Positions 54,551-62,779 are shown, counted from the first letter of the stretch. The stretch is DNA of 64,000 bases from Acidovorax sp. MR-S7 (GCF_000400995.2 NZ_DF238891.1:62001-126000); one strand, 5' to 3'. Notes: a model not told the origin generated them from the letters alone. Numbers and translations are program-made.

Positions 54551-55975
54551 ATGACGACAGCACTGGACATCATCATCATGGCCGCGGGCAAGGGCACGCG
54601 CATGAAAAGCCGCCTTCCCAAGGTCCTGCAGCGCCTGGCAGGCCGGCCGCTGCTGCACCACGTGTTGGACCAGGCCGCCAGCCTGCAGGCGCGCCGCGTG
54701 GTGGTGGTGACGGGCCATGGTGCTATCGAAGTGGAAGCTGCTTGCGCAGGCGTGGCAAGCGCTGGAGGCACATTTGACTTGCAATGCGTGCGCCAGGAGC
54801 CGCAGCTCGGCACCGGCCACGCAGTGCAGCAGGCCATGCCGCGGCTGGCGGGCGACGGCACGGTGGTCGTGCTGTCGGGCGACGTGCCGCTCACGCGCGC
54901 GGACACGCTGGCCGCGCTGGTGCAGGCGAGCGCGGGCGGGCGGCTGGCCCTGCTCACGGTGACGCTGCCCGACCCCACGGGCTACGGCCGCATCGTGCGC
55001 GGCGACGGCGGCACCGTGCGCCGCATCGTCGAGCACAAGGACGCCAGCGCGGACGAACGCGCCATCACCGAGGTCTACAGCGGCATCATGGCCGTGCCCG
55101 CGCGCCTGCTGGCGCCGTGGCTGGCGCGGCTGACCAACGACAACGCCCAGGGCGAGTACTACCTGACCGACATCGTCGCCCGGGCCGTGGCCGATGGCGT
55201 GCCCGTGGTGGCGCACCGCATCGACGACGCGCTGCAGGTGGCGGGCGTGAACAGCCCGCTGCAGCTCGCCGAACTGGAGCGCGCCCACCAGGCCGCCCAG
55301 GCCCGCGCGCTCATGGAGCAGGGCGTGCGCCTGGCCGATCCGGCGCGCTTCGACCTGCGCGACGACGCGCGCACCGGCGTGCGCGGCGTGCTGGACTGCG
55401 GGCAGGATGTGGAGATCGACGTGGGCTGCATCTTCACCGGCCGCGTGGAGATCGGCGAGGGCGCGCGCATCGGCGCCTACTGCTGCATCGCCAACGCGAC
55501 CATCGCGGCCGGCGCGGTCGTCCATCCCTTCACCCACATCGACGGCGAGAAGGCCGGCGCCCACGTGGGAGAGGGTGCGCTGATCGGCCCCTTCGCACGG
55601 CTGCGCCCCGGCGCACGCCTGGGGCGCGAAGTGCACATCGGCAACTTCGTCGAGGTGAAGAACTCCACTCTGGCCGACGGCGCCAAGGCCAACCATCTCG
55701 CCTACCTGGGCGACGCCACGGTGGGCGAGCGCGTGAACTACGGCGCGGGCAGCATCACCGCCAACTATGACGGCGCGAACAAGCACCGCACCGTGATCGA
55801 GGCCGACGTGCACGTGGGCAGCAACTGCGTGCTGGTGGCGCCCGTGACCATCGGCGCGAGAGGCACCGTAGGCGGGGGCTCCACCGTCACCGAGAGTACG
55901 GCGCCTGGCGCGCTTACCGTTGCGCGTGGCAAACAGGTGAGCATCGCTGGCTGGAAGCGGCCTGCCAAGCCATGA
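54551..55975 (+). CDS. glmU: bifunctional GlmU (GlcN-1-P acetyltransferase / UDP-GlcNAc pyrophosphorylase)
   Basis: A 474-residue GlmU: pyrophosphorylase signature MAAGKGTRMKSRLPKVLQRL at the start, QLGTGHAVQQAMP, LSGDVPLTRADTL, and a C-terminal left-handed beta-helix acetyltransferase (GAVVHPFTHIDG, HIGNFVEVKNSTL, AHLAYLGDATVGERVNYGAG). Residues about 58-78 (AIEVEAACAGVASAGGTFDL) coincide with a palindromic repeat and add about seven residues compared with E. coli. It completes UDP-GlcNAc synthesis with GlmS. Confidence 0.97.
   Translation: MTTALDIIIMAAGKGTRMKSRLPKVLQRLAGRPLLHHVLDQAASLQARRVVVVTGHGAIEVEAACAGVASAGGTFDLQCVRQEPQLGTGHAVQQAMPRLAGDGTVVVLSGDVPLTRADTLAALVQASAGGRLALLTVTLPDPTGYGRIVRGDGGTVRRIVEHKDASADERAITEVYSGIMAVPARLLAPWLARLTNDNAQGEYYLTDIVARAVADGVPVVAHRIDDALQVAGVNSPLQLAELERAHQAAQARALMEQGVRLADPARFDLRDDARTGVRGVLDCGQDVEIDVGCIFTGRVEIGEGARIGAYCCIANATIAAGAVVHPFTHIDGEKAGAHVGEGALIGPFARLRPGARLGREVHIGNFVEVKNSTLADGAKANHLAYLGDATVGERVNYGAGSITANYDGANKHRTVIEADVHVGSNCVLVAPVTIGARGTVGGGSTVTESTAPGALTVARGKQVSIAGWKRPAKP
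54718..54782. repeat. palindromic repeat inside the glmU coding frame
   Basis: TGGTGCTATCGAAGTGGAAG, CTGCTTGCGCAGGCGTGGCA and AGCGCTGGAGGCACATTTGA retain the flank-core-flank order of the intergenic copies (GCTAT-aAGTGGAAGCTGCTTGCGC...CAAGCGCTGGAGGC..TTTGACT). The frame remains open and gives the loop between GHG and QLGTGH. Confidence 0.7.
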
Positions 55976-56754
55976 CGGAAACCGAGCGGCTGCGCGCGGA
56001 GCTGGCCGAGGCGCACCAGCGCATCGACGACATGGCCGCCGCGCACGAATCCTTTCTGCGCGGCGTGTCGCACGACCTGCGCGCGCCGCTGCGCCACGTC
56101 ACCTCCTACGGCACGCTGGTGCGCGAGGTGTTGCAGGAGCTGCCCGGCCAGTACCCGCAGGTGGGCGAAGCGCTGGGCTTCCTGGCCACCATGGAGCAGT
56201 CCGCGCGCCGCATGGGGCTGATGCTCGACGGCCTGCAGGCCATCGCCCGGGCCGGCCGCGCGCCGCTGCGCCTGGAGGCGGTGGACCTGGATGCAGCCGT
56301 GCGCGAGGCGCGCACGGAGCTGGCGGCCGCCGAGGCCGGCCGCGCCGCGGGCGATGTGCAGTGGGATGTCGCCCCGCACCTGCCCGCCGTGTGGGCCGAC
56401 GCGGGGCTGCTGCGCCAGCTGCTGCTGCAGGTGCTGGGCAATGCGCTCAAGTTCACGCACGGACAGCCGGACGCGCGCGTGGCGGTACGGGCCGCGCCCG
56501 GCGATGTGGCGGGCCGCGTGACGGTCACGGTGCAGGACAACGGCGTGGGTTTCGACGGCACGCGCGCGCAGCACCTGTTCGGCGTGTTCCAGCGCATGCA
56601 CCGCGAGTCGGAATTCGACGGCGTGGGCGCAGGCCTGGCGCTGTGCCAGGCCATTGCGCAGCGCCATGGCGCCAGCATCAGCGCACAGGCCGCGCCGGGC
56701 GCGGGCTGCACCGTGCGCCTCGACTGGCCGGCGCCGCCGTCAGCGGCCCAGTAG
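55972..56754 (+). CDS. orphan histidine kinase without sensor domain
   Basis: A 260-residue cytoplasmic-looking kinase: H-box RGVSHDLRAPLRHV (His near residue 33), N-box LLQVLGNALKFTHG, G1 DNGVGFDG, and G2 GVGAGLALCQAIA. It has no membrane segment, PAS or other sensor domain, and no response regulator gene is next to it. Its ATG overlaps the glmU stop (ATGA), so expression is tied to cell-wall precursor synthesis. Confidence 0.88.
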   Translation: MTETERLRAELAEAHQRIDDMAAAHESFLRGVSHDLRAPLRHVTSYGTLVREVLQELPGQYPQVGEALGFLATMEQSARRMGLMLDGLQAIARAGRAPLRLEAVDLDAAVREARTELAAAEAGRAAGDVQWDVAPHLPAVWADAGLLRQLLLQVLGNALKFTHGQPDARVAVRAAPGDVAGRVTVTVQDNGVGFDGTRAQHLFGVFQRMHRESEFDGVGAGLALCQAIAQRHGASISAQAAPGAGCTVRLDWPAPPSAAQ

Positions 56755-57069
56755 CGCTTCCAGCTGGCGAAGGCGCTGGCGCAGCGCCGTGACTTCCTCG
56801 ATCAGGTCGGTCGTGAGCCCGGCCAGCTGCGGGTCGGCGTCGAAGGTGGATTCCAGGCGCGCCAGGCGCCGGGCGCGCACCACGGTGGTGGCGCTGAACT
56901 GCCAGCGGCCTTCGGCGTGCTCGCCGTGCAGCAGGCCGGCCTCCAGCCGTTCGGTCACCCAGCCGCGCTCCATGCAGCAGGCGCGGGCCAGGTCGTCCAG
57001 CGTGAGGCGGGTCTGCTCGTCCAGCAGCTCGGCCAGGGCGCTGCGGGGGGAAGGGGCGTGCGTTGCCAT
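56740..57069 (-). CDS. cbpM: CbpM-like chaperone modulator
   Basis: A 109-residue MerR-like HTH protein: LTLDDLARACCMERGWVTER then LEAGLLHGEHAEGRWQFSAT, ending in a helical stretch LRQRLRQLEALLGR. CbpM controls the DnaJ-like CbpA. It lies two bases after cbpA in the same direction, and its 3' end overlaps the converging histidine kinase gene by 15 bases. Confidence 0.88.
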   Translation of the reverse strand: MATHAPSPRSALAELLDEQTRLTLDDLARACCMERGWVTERLEAGLLHGEHAEGRWQFSATTVVRARRLARLESTFDADPQLAGLTTDLIEEVTALRQRLRQLEALLGR

Positions 57070-57071
57070 GC

Positions 57072-58046
57072 TCAGGTTCCTTGCGTGGTGCGGGGCTGGA
57101 AGTGCGGGAAGGCCTGCGCCAGCGCGCGGTAGGCCTCGCGCTGGGCGTCGGTGGCGGCGGGCGGCAGGGCCACGTGCAGCTCCAGGTACAGGTCGCCCGG
57201 CGTGGCGGCAGGGATGCCGCGTCCTTTCAGGCGCAGCTTGCGCCCGGGTTTCCAGCGGGCGGGCACGGTGACCTCCACCGTGCTGCCGCCGGGCGTTTCC
57301 ACCTCCACGGGGCCGCCCAGCTCCGCCTCCCAGGGCGCGAGGGTGACGGACTGGTACACGTCGCGGTCCTCGGCGCGCCAGCGGGTGTCGGGCTTGAACT
57401 GCACCTCCAGGAACAGGTCGCCTGCGGGCGCGCCGCCCAGGCCCGGGCCGCCCTGGCCGCCCAGGCGGATGAGCTGGCCTTCGCGCACGCCCTTCGGGAT
57501 GCTGACCTGCAGCTGCCGCTCCTCGTTCACCAGGCGGCCGCCATCGTCCAGCCGCGCGCCGTGCAGCGTCAGCATGCGCTCGGCGCCGTGGTAGGCGTCG
57601 CGCAGGTCCAGTTCGATGCGGGCGTGGTGGTCGCGGCCGCGCTGCGCACCGCCGCCCTGGGCGCTGGCGCCGCCCGGGCGCCGCGCGCGCGCCGCCTGGC
57701 CGAAGAGCTGCTCGAAGAAGTCGCTGAACTCGGCGCCGTCCATGCCCTGGCCGCCGCCCGGCGCGCCGGTGAACTCGAAGCCCGCATCCCAGTGCGGCGG
57801 CGGGCGGAAGTCCTGGCCCGCCTGGTGCGGCGCCGCGCGGCCCAGCGCGTCGTAGGCGGCGCGTTTTTCCGGGTCCGAGAGCACGGTGTTGGCCTCGTTC
57901 ACTTCGGCCATGCGCGCGGCGGCGTCGGTCTCCTTGCTCACGTCGGGGTGGTAGCGGCGCGCGAGCTTGCGGTAGGCCTTCTTGATGTCGGCGGCCGTGG
58001 CGTCGCGTTCCACGCCCAGGATCTGGTAGTAATCCTTGAACTCCAT
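57072..58046 (-). CDS. cbpA: DnaJ-like co-chaperone CbpA
   Basis: A 324-residue type II J-protein: J domain (residues 1-70: YYQILGVERDATAADIKKAY with HPD around 33-35), Gly-rich linker with a region of Phe/Asp, and two C-terminal domains (AGDLFLEVQFKPD, GRKLRLKGRGIPA). It has no zinc-finger cysteines, as expected for CbpA. The gene is 2 bases before cbpM. Confidence 0.92.
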   Translation of the reverse strand: MEFKDYYQILGVERDATAADIKKAYRKLARRYHPDVSKETDAAARMAEVNEANTVLSDPEKRAAYDALGRAAPHQAGQDFRPPPHWDAGFEFTGAPGGGQGMDGAEFSDFFEQLFGQAARARRPGGASAQGGGAQRGRDHHARIELDLRDAYHGAERMLTLHGARLDDGGRLVNEERQLQVSIPKGVREGQLIRLGGQGGPGLGGAPAGDLFLEVQFKPDTRWRAEDRDVYQSVTLAPWEAELGGPVEVETPGGSTVEVTVPARWKPGRKLRLKGRGIPAATPGDLYLELHVALPPAATDAQREAYRALAQAFPHFQPRTTQGT

Positions 58047-58147
58047 GCGTCCTCCATGCGGGGCACCAGGCCCGGTGCCCACTATAAAGAGGAGAGATGG
58101 AGCCGACCCGGCCGCAGCGCAAGGCCTGTGGCTGGAGTGCTTCTTCT

Positions 58148-58198
58148 TTGATAGCTGCTTGCGCTTGTCAGCCAAGCGCCAGAGGCAGTTTTGTCTCG
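58148..58198. repeat. palindromic repeat at the 3' end of the Lrp gene
   Basis: TTTGATAGCTGCTTGCGCTT, GTCAGCCAAGCGCCAGAGGC and AGTTTTGTCTCGA (58148-58200) are a full unit. On the minus strand it encodes the protein's last residues (ETKLPLALG) and its stop codon. Confidence 0.75.
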
Positions 58199-58653
58199 AA
58201 TTTTGCGCGGTGGGTGGCGAAGAAGGCGCGGACGTTGCGCACGTTGGCGTCCTGCGTGAAAAGGCGCTGCGACAGCGCCAGGTAGCCCGGCATGTCGCGC
58301 GTGTGCACCACCAGCACGAAGTCCGGCCCGGGCGATACGCGCCAGCATTGCTGCACCCCGTCGTCCTGCACGGCACAGGCCTCGAATGCGGCCAGGTGCT
58401 CGGCGCCCTGCTGGTCCAGCGAGACTTCGACGATGGCAGTGAGGCCATGGCCCTGCAGCGCGGCGAGCCGGTCGGGCTGGAGCAGCGCTACCTGCCGCTC
58501 GATCAGTCCCGACTCCTGCAGCCGCCGCACGCGCCGCAGACAGGTCGGGGGGGAGACGTGCACGCGCTCGGCCAGCGCCTGGTTGCTCAGCGTGGCGTCG
58601 CGCTGCAGCTGGTCCAGCAACTGCAGGTCGATGGCGTCAAGGGAAATTTCCAT
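58168..58653 (-). CDS. Lrp/AsnC-family regulator
   Basis: A 161-residue Lrp-type protein: HTH in IDLQLLDQLQRDATLSNQAL and ERVHVSPPTCLRRVRRLQES, then a RAM domain with HTRDMPGYLALSQRLF. The C-terminal residues from KFETKLPLALG onward come from a palindromic repeat. It is divergent from glmS, separated by an AT-rich spacer that probably holds its own site. Confidence 0.92.
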   Translation of the reverse strand: MEISLDAIDLQLLDQLQRDATLSNQALAERVHVSPPTCLRRVRRLQESGLIERQVALLQPDRLAALQGHGLTAIVEVSLDQQGAEHLAAFEACAVQDDGVQQCWRVSPGPDFVLVVHTRDMPGYLALSQRLFTQDANVRNVRAFFATHRAKFETKLPLALG

Positions 58654-58788
58654 TGATGGAGATTATTGGAATTAAATTTCATTCATGGGTTGATGAGAAA
58701 TTTTATTTCGAAATCAAGGAAAAAGAGATCTGTAATTTCCTCGATGCCTCTCTAGCATCCGTCCAATCCCATCTGACCGGAGCCATCC
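58654..58788. promoter_or_regulatory. AT-rich lrp/glmS divergent regulatory region
   Basis: This 135-base spacer is much richer in A/T than its neighbours. It contains GAAATTTTATTTC (58697-58709), with GAAAT/ATTTC arms around TTT, and nearby AATTTC and GAAATC copies, resembling degenerate Lrp sites. The promoter for glmS must also lie here. Confidence 0.6.
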
Positions 58789-60684
58789 ATGTGCGGCATC
58801 GTCGGCGCGGTTTCCACGCGCAACATCGTTCCCCTTCTCGTCCAGGGCCTGCAGCGGCTCGAATACCGCGGCTACGATTCCTGCGGCGTGGCCGTGCACG
58901 AGGCCAGCCTGGGCGACCGGCCTACCGGCGGCCTGCAGCGTGCGCGCAGCACTGCGCGTGTGGCAGAGCTGCTGGAGCAGGTGGCCAGCGGCGGCCTGCA
59001 GGGCGCGACCGGCATCGCGCACACACGCTGGGCGACGCACGGCGCGCCGGCGGTGCACAACGCGCACCCGCATTTCAGCCACGGCCCCGGCGTGGCCCCC
59101 GCCGAGGCGGTGCGCGCCGGGCGCGTGGCGCTGGTGCACAACGGCATCATCGAGAACCATGAGGAACTGTACGCGCAGCTCCAGGCGCGCGGCTACGTCT
59201 TTTCCAGCCAGACCGACACGGAAGTCATCGCCCACCTCGTGGACAGCCTGTACGAGGGCGATCTGTTCCAGGCCGTGCGCGCCGCCGTGGCGCAGCTGCA
59301 GGGCAGCTTCGCCATCGCCGTGATGCACAAGGACGAGCCGCACCGCGTAGTCGGCGCCCGCGCGGGCTCGCCGCTGGTGCTGGGCGTGGGCGAGGGTGAG
59401 AACTTCCTGGCCAGCGACGCCATGGCGCTCGCCGGGGTGACCGACCAGATCGTCTACCTGGAAGAAGGCGATCTGGTGGACCTGCAGCTGGGCCGCTACT
59501 GGATCACGGACGCCGCCGGCCAGCCCCTGGGCTTGGCGCAGCGCCCCGTGCGCACGGTGCAGGCCCACAGCGGTGCGGCCGAGCTGGGGCCCTACCGCCA
59601 CTACATGCAAAAGGAGATCTTCGAGCAGCCGCGCGCCATCGCCGACACGCTGGAGGGGCTGCAGGGCATCGTGCCCGAGCTGTTCGACGGCGCCGACGGC
59701 ACTGCCGCCTGGCGCGTGTTCAAGGAGATCGATTCGGTGCTCATCCTGGCCTGCGGCACCAGCTACTACAGCGGCTGCGTCGCCAAGTACTGGCTCGAAG
59801 CCATCGCAGGCATTCCCACGCAGGTGGAAGTGGCCAGCGAATACCGCTACCGCACCAGCGTGCCCAACCCGCGCGCGCTGGTGGTCACCATCAGCCAGTC
59901 CGGCGAAACCGCGGACACGCTGGCCGCGCTGCGCCATGCGCAGGGGCTGGGCATGCGCCACACGCTGACCATCTGCAACGTGGCCACCAGCGCCATGGTG
60001 CGCGAGTGCGCGCTGGCCTACATCACGCGCGCCGGGGTGGAGATCGGGGTGGCCTCCACCAAGGCCTTCACCACGCAGCTCGCGGGCCTGTTCCTGCTCA
60101 CGCTGGCCCTGGCGCAGGCCAAGGGCCGCCTGACCGAGGAAGAGGAAGGCCAGCACCTCAAGGCGATGCGCCACCTGCCGGTCGCGCTGCAGGCCGTACT
60201 GGCTCTGGAGCCCCAGCTCATCAGCTGGGCCGAGGACTTCGCCAAGCGCGAGAACGCCTTATTCCTGGGCCGCGGGCTGCATTACCCGATCGCGCTGGAG
60301 GGCGCGCTCAAGCTCAAGGAAATCAGCTACATCCACGCCGAGGCCTACCCGGCGGGCGAACTCAAGCACGGGCCCCTGGCGCTGGTGACCAGCAGCATGC
60401 CCGTGGTGACCGTGGCGCCCAACGACGCGCTGCTCGAAAAGCTCAAGAGCAACATGCAGGAAGTGCGCGCGCGGGGCGGCGTGCTCTACGTGCTGGCGGA
60501 CGCCGACACCCGCATCGACAGCAGCGAGGGCATCCACGTCATCCGCATGCCCGAGCACTACGGCCAGCTCTCGCCGCTGCTGCATGTGGTGCCGCTGCAA
60601 TTGCTGGCCTACCACACGGCCTGCGCCCGGGGCACGGACGTGGACAAGCCGCGCAACCTGGCAAAGAGCGTGACGGTCGAATGA
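58789..60684 (+). CDS. glmS: glutamine-fructose-6-phosphate aminotransferase
   Basis: A 631-residue GlmS: catalytic Cys2 at the start ([20 protein letters not shown]), the amidotransferase domain with RYDSCGVAV-type sequence ([14 protein letters not shown]), two SIS domains ([33 protein letters not shown]) and the C-terminal [11 protein letters not shown]. It makes glucosamine-6-phosphate, the first step of UDP-GlcNAc synthesis. Its last codons are the classical attTn7 recognition site, and what follows agrees with that. Confidence 0.98.
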   Translation: MCGIVGAVSTRNIVPLLVQGLQRLEYRGYDSCGVAVHEASLGDRPTGGLQRARSTARVAELLEQVASGGLQGATGIAHTRWATHGAPAVHNAHPHFSHGPGVAPAEAVRAGRVALVHNGIIENHEELYAQLQARGYVFSSQTDTEVIAHLVDSLYEGDLFQAVRAAVAQLQGSFAIAVMHKDEPHRVVGARAGSPLVLGVGEGENFLASDAMALAGVTDQIVYLEEGDLVDLQLGRYWITDAAGQPLGLAQRPVRTVQAHSGAAELGPYRHYMQKEIFEQPRAIADTLEGLQGIVPELFDGADGTAAWRVFKEIDSVLILACGTSYYSGCVAKYWLEAIAGIPTQVEVASEYRYRTSVPNPRALVVTISQSGETADTLAALRHAQGLGMRHTLTICNVATSAMVRECALAYITRAGVEIGVASTKAFTTQLAGLFLLTLALAQAKGRLTEEEEGQHLKAMRHLPVALQAVLALEPQLISWAEDFAKRENALFLGRGLHYPIALEGALKLKEISYIHAEAYPAGELKHGPLALVTSSMPVVTVAPNDALLEKLKSNMQEVRARGGVLYVLADADTRIDSSEGIHVIRMPEHYGQLSPLLHVVPLQLLAYHTACARGTDVDKPRNLAKSVTVE

Positions 60685-60707
60685 CCGAAGCGCTCTTGGG
60701 GCGGCGC

Positions 60708-60832
60708 TGACCGTAGAAATATAAAGTGTCAAAGAAAAATAAAAGGTGTCAAAAGTGGCTGACTCCAACAAATAAAGTTCGTCGGGGGCAAATAACGTCC
60801 ATCGGAGAAATATCACATTAAGAAATGTCAAA
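60708..60832. mobile_element. putative Tn7-like transposon end at attTn7 (glmS 3' end)
   Basis: Beginning about 24 bases after the glmS stop, near TGACCGTAGAAAT, there are repeats at 20-base steps: GTGTCAAA at 60726 and 60746, then CAAATAAAGTTCGTCGG at 60769 and CAAATAACGTCCATCGG at 60789, plus ATGTCAAA at 60825. Tn7-like ends carry several 20-22-bp TnsB sites and insert at this distance from glmS. The other end and transposition genes are not in the window, so this is an inference from repeat geometry and position. Confidence 0.55.
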
Positions 60833-60856
60833 GCGCCTCAGTTGAGGCGCTTTTCG
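60830..60856 (+). terminator. rho-independent terminator inside the island end
   Basis: AAAGCGCCTCA (60830-60840), GT and TGAGGCGCTTT (60843-60853) form an 11-bp perfect stem followed by TTCG. It is 146 bases after glmS, on the island side of the presumed junction, so glmS transcription may now end on imported sequence. Confidence 0.85.
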
Positions 60857-61072
60857 TTCCTGATAGCGAAGGTGTGTGGGCGGTGGGGCGGTCTCCTTCA
60901 GGCTGATTGCTGCCGTTCGAGTTTGACCGGTAAGTGACTGCAGCGCGCGAAAGCAGTCGTTCCCGGTCAGGCGAATAGTCGTGCGACTATGCCAGGGCAA
61001 CCCAGTCTGAACAGCGCATCCTTCAGGAGTTGGCAAAGCATGGCGATGACAAGCGCGACGCCGATGCTCATG
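60857..61072. other. no confident gene; imperfect inverted repeat
   Basis: No convincing gene lies here. An imperfect inverted repeat at 60925-60968 pairs GACCGGTAAGTGACTGC with GCAGTCGTTCCCGGTC. Short open frames on both strands have no recognisable features. Confidence 0.4.
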
Positions 61073-61594
61073 TCAGGTTTCCTCCGGGTTCGCGCTGAGA
61101 ATCCATCGGCGAGCGGCCTCACTGGAGACGCTCCACACCGCGAGACCTGCCGCGCTTGGTGCCCGACCCACGATCATCATCAGCAGCGCGTTGCTGTTCA
61201 ACTGCGAACTGGCGACCAGACGGCGCATGGCGTCGTCGTCGAGCCCCGAAGCGCAGGGGTAGTCTTCAGCGTGCGTGTGCCACTCGCCCAGGTACAGTAG
61301 CCCTCGCTTGTGTCGGTCTTCGATCGCGCGCTGGGCGGCAGCGGGGTTGGATCGGTAGCGATACCTGGAGCGCTCGTCGCCGGCATACGGGCCGGAGGCC
61401 TCGGTCACGCAGACCTGTGCGGCATTGAGCGTGCCGAACAGCTGGCCGCCAGCCTCGGTCGCCCAAGGGGTGGACTGACGGTGTCGGCTGACGTGTTGCA
61501 AGGCCAGTCGGGAAATCGAAAGGGCTTGAGAGGTGTCGGCGAGATGCCCGACGATCGAGTGCTTGGGCATCGGCTTTGCAAACAAACAGATCAT
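61073..61594 (-). CDS. JAB/JAMM (Mov34/MPN) metalloprotease
   Basis: A 173-residue JAB-domain protein. The zinc and catalytic set is complete: Glu47 in ATEAGGQLFG, His106 and His108 in GEWHTHAED, Ser116 and Asp119 in CASGLDDD, which fits H-x-H-x7-S-x2-D. Such enzymes remove ubiquitin-like proteins and in bacteria accompany E1/ThiF enzymes in CBASS, Bil and related defence operons. The ATG overlaps the ThiF fragment's stop (ATGA), so the pair was once an operon. The frame is open upstream, but the start at 61594 is set by this overlap. Confidence 0.88.
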   Translation of the reverse strand: MICLFAKPMPKHSIVGHLADTSQALSISRLALQHVSRHRQSTPWATEAGGQLFGTLNAAQVCVTEASGPYAGDERSRYRYRSNPAAAQRAIEDRHKRGLLYLGEWHTHAEDYPCASGLDDDAMRRLVASSQLNSNALLMMIVGRAPSAAGLAVWSVSSEAARRWILSANPEET

Positions 61595-61989
61595 GGCCAG
61601 ACAAATTCGCGCACCGTCAGCTGGTCGGTGAAGGTCTCTCGTAGTATGCCGCCGTTGGCTTCTACCACTGCGGGGTCGCCCATCCACACGCGGCGACACG
61701 AGGCAGGCACCTTGTCCAGCAGCGTATCGAGTGCCAACCCGGCCGCCATCCCTACCGTAGGGTGCAAATCGATCACGCCATGCGGCTGAAAGCTGTTGCC
61801 GCACCCAGCCTCCACGATGAGTGCCCCGGATTCATCCGGCCAATCCGTCAACCGGAAGTTCGGCCGCTCCTCGCCGTCAAACCCCGCCAGGATCGACGCT
61901 TGGCCGTAGAGCAAAACGGCATGCCCTGCGGCTGCATAGGCCTCGGTCCAGGTGCTGAGGTGAGCCGGGGGGCGTGCTAGGCGTCGTCG
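61591..61989 (-). pseudogene. C-terminal fragment of a ThiF/E1-like ubiquitin-activating enzyme
   Basis: About 132 residues look like the end of an E1/ThiF-type protein: GHAVLLYGQASILAGFDGEE, SGALIVEAGCGNSFQPHGVI with a candidate catalytic Cys, DLHPTVGMAAGLALDTLLDK and the C-terminus FTDQLTVREFVWP. The adenylation core with its ATP motif is missing. The open frame continues to 62292, but that part is antisense to another fragment and has no ThiF character. Upstream sequence was apparently lost at about 61990. Confidence 0.65.
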
Positions 61990-62001
61990 CCAATGGTCTA
62001 G

Positions 62002-62349
62002 CGCACCAGTCGCGAACCTTCGGAGGCGCAGCGAAGCTACTACGCCAAACTCCTGGAAATCGAGACGCGACTGTGCCAGGAAGGCATTGACCTGGAGGTT
62101 CACCCTTCGTGGAAGTGGCAGCGCCTGAGCTGGGCCATGGGGGTGAGCCTGGTGGCGCCGCTGGAAGTTCGGAACGAACGGGAAGTTGCCCAGCTGGCGC
62201 ACTTCGCACGCCAACTCATCCTGCGGCAAACCACTCTGGACAAGGAGTTCCCGGGTTTTGTGTATGACAGGGCATCCTGGCTGCACGATCAAAGATTCGC
62301 CCCCACGTCCTTTGATGCCGTTATTGCCCCGCTTGCGGGCAAGCGTTGA
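62002..62349 (+). pseudogene. C-terminal fragment of an unknown protein
   Basis: A frame opens after a TAG at 61999-62001 and runs 115 codons to TGA without a start codon near its beginning. The first ATG is at 62137. The translation (YYAKLLEIETRLCQEGIDLE, ARQLILRQTTLDKEFPGFVY) looks like real protein, and the next gene starts close after it. I do not recognise the family. It begins where the ThiF fragment loses its 5' part on the other strand, so both are cut by one rearrangement. Confidence 0.5.
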
Positions 62350-62357
62350 GGTGGTTC

Positions 62358-62585
62358 ATGACTTCCAACGAAGACATCACCTCCCTCACCGCGCTCGTGC
62401 AACGCATGGTTGATGAGTCAGGCAACTCGCAGGGCTTTGATATACGGGCCTGCTTGGAGCACGGGTTGGTGAGCCTTATCTCCGGACTCGGCCAAAGGCG
62501 CCCCCTGGGCGTCTTGAAAGAGCCCGGTGGCCTGGAACTGCTGCGCGGCATGCTGCTGCAGGCGCAATCCGGCACATTCTCTTAA
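62358..62585 (+). CDS. small hypothetical protein
   Basis: A 75-residue protein, MTSNEDITSLTALVQRMVDE at the start and LLRGMLLQAQSGTFS at the end. GAGGTGG lies just before the ATG and the gene starts eight bases after the upstream fragment's stop, so it looks like a true operon member. I see no known domain. Confidence 0.55.
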   Translation: MTSNEDITSLTALVQRMVDESGNSQGFDIRACLEHGLVSLISGLGQRRPLGVLKEPGGLELLRGMLLQAQSGTFS

Positions 62586-62617
62586 GCGCAGGCACCTTCC
62601 CATTCGCCGAGCCTGCC

Positions 62618-62779
62618 ATGCCCTGCGAGCACCAACCCCTCTACGTTCCGGCATCCACGCCCCGCAGCGCCGACGTGATCCTCTACCTAGACCTCGATGG
62701 CGTGGTCCACCACGAGAAAGTGCTCTGGCATCCCAGCAAGGGCATCTACATGAGCCCCTACAAAGCCGCAGGGCACCCC
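62618..62779 (+). pseudogene. N-terminal fragment of a HAD-domain protein
   Basis: From the ATG at 62618 the protein has a HAD motif I, ILYLDLDGVVHHEKVLWHPS, then GIYMSPYKAAGHPV, which fits the HAD domains found in small RNA-repair and defence proteins. From about 62775 the sequence changes to a different gene in another frame (type III restriction Res). The same frame runs on to 62923 over the other gene. Confidence 0.65.

Noticed and set aside
60259-60831. Minus-strand frame overlapping the glmS 3' end and the transposon end
   Set aside because: Antisense to glmS for most of its length, with no known domain.
61990-62292. N-terminal extension of the ThiF fragment frame
   Set aside because: Residues encoded here look like an antisense reading of the plus-strand fragment (62002-62349) and show no ThiF similarity.
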